The notes below the pieces were generated by a model that saw only the letters and a list, made by a program, of their open reading frames with translations, did no database searches and had not been told where the DNA came from. A DNA stretch of 64,000 nucleotides from Herbiconiux sp. SALV-R1 (lineage in GTDB: Bacteria; Actinomycetota; Actinomycetes; Actinomycetales; Microbacteriaceae), in assembly GCF_013113715.1 (NCBI RefSeq), contig NZ_CP053345.1:60451-124450 (forward strand), read 5' to 3'. Position 1 is the stretch's first letter; the number at the start of each line of letters is the position of its first letter. Both the position numbers and the translations under genes were made by a program. Shown here piece after piece: positions 59,903 to 64,000 of the stretch.

Positions 59903-60738
59903 ACCAATGCCCTTTCCGTCCGGGGTTCGAACGTGTTGCGCAATCCATCACCGACGAGGTTGACGGCCAGGATCGCTGCGGCAAGGACGAAACCGGGAAC
60001 CAGCGCCAGGGAGGGGTTGACGGTCAGGTAGACCGATCCTTCCTGGACGAGAGAGCCGAGCGACGCTGCCGGAGGGACGACGCCGAAACCCAGGAAGCTC
60101 AGTGCGCCCTCGATCAGCATCGCCAAGGAGGCCGCGTACGTGGCTTGCACGATGATCGGGCCGGTGATGTTGGGCAGGATATGCCGGACGGCAATGCGCC
60201 ACCGAGACGCGCCGCCGACGGAGGCCGACGAGACGAAGTCGCGGTGCGTGACCGCTTGGCTGGCACCTCGGAACACGCGCATCATGAGCGGCAGGGTGAT
60301 GACGATGATCGAGAAGATCGCTGCGAAAGCACCGGCCCCGACGATGGCCGACACAAGGATCCCCAGCAGTATCGCGGGAAAGGCGAACAGCCCGTCCGCC
60401 AATCGCATGATGACCTGATCGACGGCCCCGCCGACCACCGCGGCCGTGATGCCGAGCACGATAGCGATGACAGTGCTGACCAACACGGCGGCGACCGAGA
60501 TCAGCACCGTGGTGCGGGTCGCCTCGATCAGCCGGGGGAGAAGATCCCGGCCGAGGGCATCGGTCCCCAGGAGCCATTGCGAGGTGGGGGGAGAGAATCT
60601 CGGGCCGGCGATCGACTGACTGTCCAACCCCGGCACCAGGAGTGCGCCGACGCTGATCAGAAGGATCAGGGCCAGGACCACGAGGCCAATCCTGGCTAGC
60701 GGATCACCGGGGAACGGGAAGCTCATTCTTCGTTTCAT
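59899..60738 (-). CDS. Oligopeptide-type ABC permease (DppC-like)
   Basis: 279 residues, six transmembrane helices, N-terminal DppC motif ('GTDALGRDLLPRLIEATRTT') and EAA loop 'HRDFVSSASVGGASRWRIAV'. Overlaps both neighbours by 4 bp. ATG 60726 is an alternative start. Confidence 0.9.
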   Translation of the reverse strand: MKRRMSFPFPGDPLARIGLVVLALILLISVGALLVPGLDSQSIAGPRFSPPTSQWLLGTDALGRDLLPRLIEATRTTVLISVAAVLVSTVIAIVLGITAAVVGGAVDQVIMRLADGLFAFPAILLGILVSAIVGAGAFAAIFSIIVITLPLMMRVFRGASQAVTHRDFVSSASVGGASRWRIAVRHILPNITGPIIVQATYAASLAMLIEGALSFLGFGVVPPAASLGSLVQEGSVYLTVNPSLALVPGFVLAAAILAVNLVGDGLRNTFEPRTERALV

Positions 60739-61697
60739 CTCGTCCCGCCTTTCGCTCGACTCAGTCGAGGATCGAGAGCTGCGTAGAGCACATCCGCGAG
60801 CAGGTTGGCCACGATGAAGACCGTGGCCGTGAGAAGCACGATGCCCTGGACCACGGCGAAGTCTCGGTTACGGACCGAATTGGTGAAGAAGTAGCCGATG
60901 CCCGGGACGGAGAACAGGGTTTCCACGACGATGGTCCCGCCGAGAAAGCTTCCTATCAGCAGAGCTGTGACGGTGATCAGCGGCGTGGAGGAATTCCGGA
61001 GGACGTGTCTGCGGACGATGATGCCAGGTGCGTCGCCTCGAGCTACGGAGCTGGTGATGAACGGTTCCGTCAGGGTCGTGGACACCGCATCGCTCAGGGT
61101 GCGCATGATGAGGGCGACGCCCCCTAGGCCGAGGGTGACGGCGGGGAGGACCGTGGAGGCGATGCTGGCGGCCGGGTCTTGGCTGAACGGTACGTAGCTG
61201 CCTACCGTGAGCCCCCAGGCATTGACGGAGAACAGATACACCAAGACCGTGCCGATGACGAAGTCCGGGACGCTGAGGGTGAGCGTCCCGAGGAGCCGGG
61301 ACGTGCCGTTCACAAAGGGCTTCCGGCTGGACAGTCCCGAGACGAGTCCGAGGATGATCCCCAGCACGAGCGCCACGATCAGCGCCATCAGGATCACCTG
61401 CAGGGTGGCGGGAAGCCTGGTCGCGATCTCGGTGGCGACAGGTTGTCCGCTGACCAGCGAGACTCCCAGATCGCCCCGGACCGCTGCCCCCAGCCACCGA
61501 ATGAACTGCAGCCACACCGGCAGGTTCAGGCCGAACTTCTCCTCCGCCTCCAGGCGGGCCTGCTCGGAGGCTCGCGGGCCGAGGACGACATCCGCGTAAC
61601 CGCCGGGCAGGAGTTGCAGAGCGAAGAACACCACGACCAAGACGACGAGCAACGTCACCGCCGATATGGCTACTCTGCGGATCAAGAATCCGATCAA
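60735..61697 (-). CDS. Oligopeptide-type ABC permease (DppB-like)
   Basis: 320 residues starting at TTG 61697, 8 bp after the binding-protein stop. DppB family: N-terminal helix then 'LQLLPGGYADVVLG', six transmembrane helices and 'TSSVARGDAPGIIVRRHVLRN' at the EAA region. Pairs with DppC. Confidence 0.9.
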   Translation of the reverse strand: MIGFLIRRVAISAVTLLVVLVVVFFALQLLPGGYADVVLGPRASEQARLEAEEKFGLNLPVWLQFIRWLGAAVRGDLGVSLVSGQPVATEIATRLPATLQVILMALIVALVLGIILGLVSGLSSRKPFVNGTSRLLGTLTLSVPDFVIGTVLVYLFSVNAWGLTVGSYVPFSQDPAASIASTVLPAVTLGLGGVALIMRTLSDAVSTTLTEPFITSSVARGDAPGIIVRRHVLRNSSTPLITVTALLIGSFLGGTIVVETLFSVPGIGYFFTNSVRNRDFAVVQGIVLLTATVFIVANLLADVLYAALDPRLSRAKGGTR

Positions 61698-61705
61698 CGT
61701 CCGGC

Positions 61706-63277
61706 TCAGCCCTTCAGCGCGTAGGTCGTGATGTTGCGGAGGTAGATGTCGTAGCCGTCGAACGCGGGGATGGTGCCATCGACGCGATCGGTGCGGACGC
61801 CGATCGTCGTGGACTTCGTCGCAAGCGGGATGATGAACGCGTTCTCGGCGACCAGCTCACAGGCCGTCTGCAGTGCGGCAGTCTCGGACGCAGTGTCTGT
61901 CGCCGAGGTCGCTGCGGCGAGGGCGTCGGCGAGCCCCGGAGTCTCGACCGCGAAGCCGGAGAACTCACTCGTCTCGCCCGGGATCACCACGGCGTTGGCG
62001 GGGGCCATCGCGGGCGAGAGATAGCCCGCGAAGTAGTCGATGACGGCGTCGAAGTCGGCGGGGTTCTGCGTGTAGACGCGGTCGACGTAGTCGCCCATCT
62101 CCGGGGTCTCGATGGTGGCGTTGAACCCGGCGGCCTGCGCGTCCTGCTGCAGATACTGGGCGATGGGCTTGAAAGACGTCAGGTAGGGAGGCGCCATGAG
62201 GTTGAACGAAGCCGCGGCCGACCCGTCGAGGATGTTCGTCGCCGCAGCCGGATCGGCGTCATAGGTGGGAAGACTGTCGGGGGAGCAGGAGCCGGGGAGT
62301 GTCGCGGGCGAGATGCCGGTGGCCTCGCCCGCGCCGGCGAGTGCGGTGTCGATCAGGCCGTCGCGGTTGATCGCTGTGGCGAGAGCCTGACGTTGAGCCT
62401 TGTCCGCGAACGGGGAGTCGGGGTTGGCTGCGTTGAGGATCAGCCAATAGGTGTCACTTGAACCTTGCACGGTCGTCTCGACGTTCTGGACTCCGTTGAG
62501 CAGGGTGGGGGCGTCGGGGTTGGCGAAATAGGCGATATCCACGCTCCCGTTGCGCAGTCCCGCGATTCGGGCTGAGTCATCGGGGACGATCTTCAGCGTG
62601 ACGGCCTTCACGTCCATGTCGGCCGCACCCCAATAGCCAGGATTGGCGCTGAACTGCCACTCCTGATCTTGGGTGTGGCTGTCGACGACGAACGGGCCGG
62701 TGCCCAGCATCTCGGTCGACGGGTCGAACGTGCCGTCCTGGTATTCCTTCATCGGAAGGATCGCGGCGCTGGTGCTGGCCAGCGCAGCCAGGAATGGCGT
62801 GTACGGCGCGCTCAGGTCGATTCGGACGGTCTTGTCATTGACAGCGGTGATCGCGGTGACGGGGCCGAGCTGGCTTGCCCAATAGGATCCCGTCGCCGGG
62901 TCGAGGAGCATCTGCAACGAGCCGACGACGTCATCAGCAGTCAGAGCGCGACCGTTGGAGAACTTCACGCCGTCGCGGAGGGTGAAGACGTAGCTGTTCC
63001 CGTCCTGGATCCACGACTCCGCGAGGGAAGGCAGGATGTCGGACTTGTCGTCTGTTGTCACCAACGAGTCGTAGACCATGTCTTCGATGCGCCAGCTGGA
63101 GTCGTAGAGGCTGGTCTGGGGATTCATCTCGGTCGTGTCCGCGCCGTCGGCGATGACGAGCGTGGACCCGTTGCTCGAGGGGGTGCTCTGGCTGGACGGC
63201 GTGCATGCCGTCAGAGCCAGCACGGTCGTGGTGAGCAGAAGACCTACCGTGAGCGCATGGCCTCGTGAAGTCGACAT
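61706..63277 (-). CDS. Oligopeptide-type ABC substrate-binding lipoprotein (DppA-like)
   Basis: 523 residues with lipobox 'LALTAC' (Cys about residue 25) and SBP_bac_5 fold: 'MNPQTSLYDSSWRIEDMVYD', 'LAESWIQDGNSYVFTLRDGV', 'FSNGRALTADDVVGS'. Ligand may be a peptide, an N-acyl amide or a glycoside. First gene of the operon that runs through the amidase and possibly to the FAD oxidase. AAGGAC precedes ATG 63277. Confidence 0.9.
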   Translation of the reverse strand: MSTSRGHALTVGLLLTTTVLALTACTPSSQSTPSSNGSTLVIADGADTTEMNPQTSLYDSSWRIEDMVYDSLVTTDDKSDILPSLAESWIQDGNSYVFTLRDGVKFSNGRALTADDVVGSLQMLLDPATGSYWASQLGPVTAITAVNDKTVRIDLSAPYTPFLAALASTSAAILPMKEYQDGTFDPSTEMLGTGPFVVDSHTQDQEWQFSANPGYWGAADMDVKAVTLKIVPDDSARIAGLRNGSVDIAYFANPDAPTLLNGVQNVETTVQGSSDTYWLILNAANPDSPFADKAQRQALATAINRDGLIDTALAGAGEATGISPATLPGSCSPDSLPTYDADPAAATNILDGSAAASFNLMAPPYLTSFKPIAQYLQQDAQAAGFNATIETPEMGDYVDRVYTQNPADFDAVIDYFAGYLSPAMAPANAVVIPGETSEFSGFAVETPGLADALAAATSATDTASETAALQTACELVAENAFIIPLATKSTTIGVRTDRVDGTIPAFDGYDIYLRNITTYALKG

Positions 63278-63424
63278 GTCGTGTCCTTAACGCGATCGGA
63301 TCGGAATAAAACAGGTGTTGTACATCAGACGCTATATGCTCGGGAAACGCAAGGGAAAATTGATCCGGCACAATTTACGAAACCGAAACAGAAGTGACAG
63401 CGTGACCTTCCCGGACGGAGCAAC
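63278..63424. promoter_or_regulatory. Divergent promoter region of the dpp-type operon and tetR
   Basis: 147 bp, AT-rich for the window. For the minus operon TTGCGT (63345-63350 region) and TCTGAT about 17 bp further may be promoter elements. Short inverted features (TGTTGTACA near 63317; CGATCGGATCG near 63294) are candidates for the TetR site. None is convincing. Confidence 0.35.
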
Positions 63425-64000
63425 ATGGCACTGAGAGTCGACCGCGACGTTCGAGCGCGGGAGATCTTCACTGCAGCGCGCGCGTTGATCGTCGAACATG
63501 GCTACGCCGGACTCACATTGCGTTCCCTCGCCGACGAGCTCGGCGGCTCAATGACTCTCGTGACTCACTACTTCGATAGTCACGCCTCCTTGATGAACGC
63601 CTACCTCGAATTCGAGCTGGAAGAATTCGAGAACGAGCTGCGCAGCCTCGAGCAAGGAGAAGACGCCCTCCAGCGCCTGCGCATCCTCATCGAGTGGTTC
63701 CTGCCCAACGACCTTCCATCCTGGCGAGAGGAACGAGGACGTGTGCTGCTGCTCGTGCAGGTGCCCCGGGATGCGACCTGGCTGACCCCATATCTCCTCC
63801 AGGTCGAGGAGCGAATGACCGCGTTCCTCTGGGATCACCTCGAACCGCTAATCCGGGTGGAACAGCTCCCACTCGCGGTTGACGTTCTCCGACTGACGCT
63901 GAACGGCGTTGCGTTGTCCACGGTCGAGCACCCGGAGGATTGGTCCGCCGAACAGCAGATCGACGTCGTCGCGCGCGTCATCGATTCCTTTCCTCTGGAG
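63425..64000 (+). CDS. TetR-family regulator, 3' end outside window
   Basis: Open from ATG 63425 (GGAG at 63417-63420) through the last base, 192 codons without a stop. HTH 'LTLRSLADELGGSMTLVTHYF' and following 'SHASLMNAYLEFELEEF' are typical TetR. The ligand domain is nearly complete, so only a few residues should lie beyond the window. Divergent from the oligopeptide-type importer and its likely repressor. Confidence 0.85.
   Translation, partial: MALRVDRDVRAREIFTAARALIVEHGYAGLTLRSLADELGGSMTLVTHYFDSHASLMNAYLEFELEEFENELRSLEQGEDALQRLRILIEWFLPNDLPSWREERGRVLLLVQVPRDATWLTPYLLQVEERMTAFLWDHLEPLIRVEQLPLAVDVLRLTLNGVALSTVEHPEDWSAEQQIDVVARVIDSFPLE

Noticed and set aside
1..64000. CRISPR arrays, rRNA, tRNA genes, known riboswitches
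   Set aside because: No regularly spaced repeats and no recognisable RNA gene or aptamer core were seen on either strand by reading.

Overview
The window is high-GC DNA with GTG and TTG starts, strong AGGAG ribosome sites and many 4-bp ATGA or GTGA gene overlaps. Its conjugation, CmtR, sugar-ABC and catabolic genes all look actinobacterial, most likely Microbacteriaceae close to Microbacterium (inference from gene content; no rRNA or other marker is present).

Layout. (1) Bases 1-7343, plus strand: one end of an integrative conjugative element, with a ParA-like ATPase (start outside the window), a two-helix membrane protein, a VirB8-like protein, a VirB6/TrbL-like protein, an SCO6880-type protein, a VirB4-type ATPase, a two-domain peptidoglycan hydrolase and a small membrane protein. 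No relaxase or coupling protein is in view. (2) Bases 8064-12068, minus strand: a Tn554-like recombinase trio (tyrosine recombinase, small HTH protein, zinc-ribbon recombinase) followed by cmtR and a cation diffusion facilitator, a probable Cd/Pb/Zn cargo. (3) Bases 12.6-29.0 kb: a catabolic island. A seven-gene operon joins a CUT2 (RbsABC-type) ABC importer to a near-complete beta-oxidation set (thiolase, SDR, MaoC, glutaryl-CoA-dehydrogenase-like), divergent from a TetR gene. A second operon holds an aromatic FAD hydroxylase, TesB thioesterase and a C-C-hydrolase-like alpha/beta hydrolase. Next to it are a serine esterase, an IclR regulator, an extradiol dioxygenase, a fumarylacetoacetate-hydrolase-family enzyme and a carboxymuconolactone-decarboxylase-family protein. 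A 14-bp motif occurs at both major promoters and suggests one regulon.

(4) Bases 29.3-39.1 kb: a GntR-controlled divergent sugar-acid locus. Minus: enolase-superfamily dehydratase, zinc alcohol dehydrogenase, GntR. Plus: CUT1 importer, cellulase-like glycosidase, SMP-30 lactonase, gluconokinase, SDR. (5) Bases 39.2-51.6 kb: a long coupled minus-strand operon (CUT1 importer, three Gfo/Idh oxidoreductases, LacI, VOC protein, TIM-barrel isomerase, two SDRs, a DeoR remnant), preceded by DeoR and a divergent KDPG aldolase-kinase pair. (6) Bases 51.9-53.6 kb: a deletion scar in which a GH3 beta-glucosidase and a divergent LacI gene have both lost their 5' halves. (7) Bases 53.6-64 kb: FAD amine-oxidase-like protein, cupin, M28-like protein, amidase and an oligopeptide-type ABC importer, divergent from a TetR gene cut by the window end.

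Taken together, regions 3-6 look like an accessory island for plant-derived compounds: sugar or glycoside uptake, oxidation to lactones and aldonates, dehydration and aldol cleavage beside aromatic ring cleavage and side-chain beta-oxidation. The actual substrates cannot be read from the sequence.
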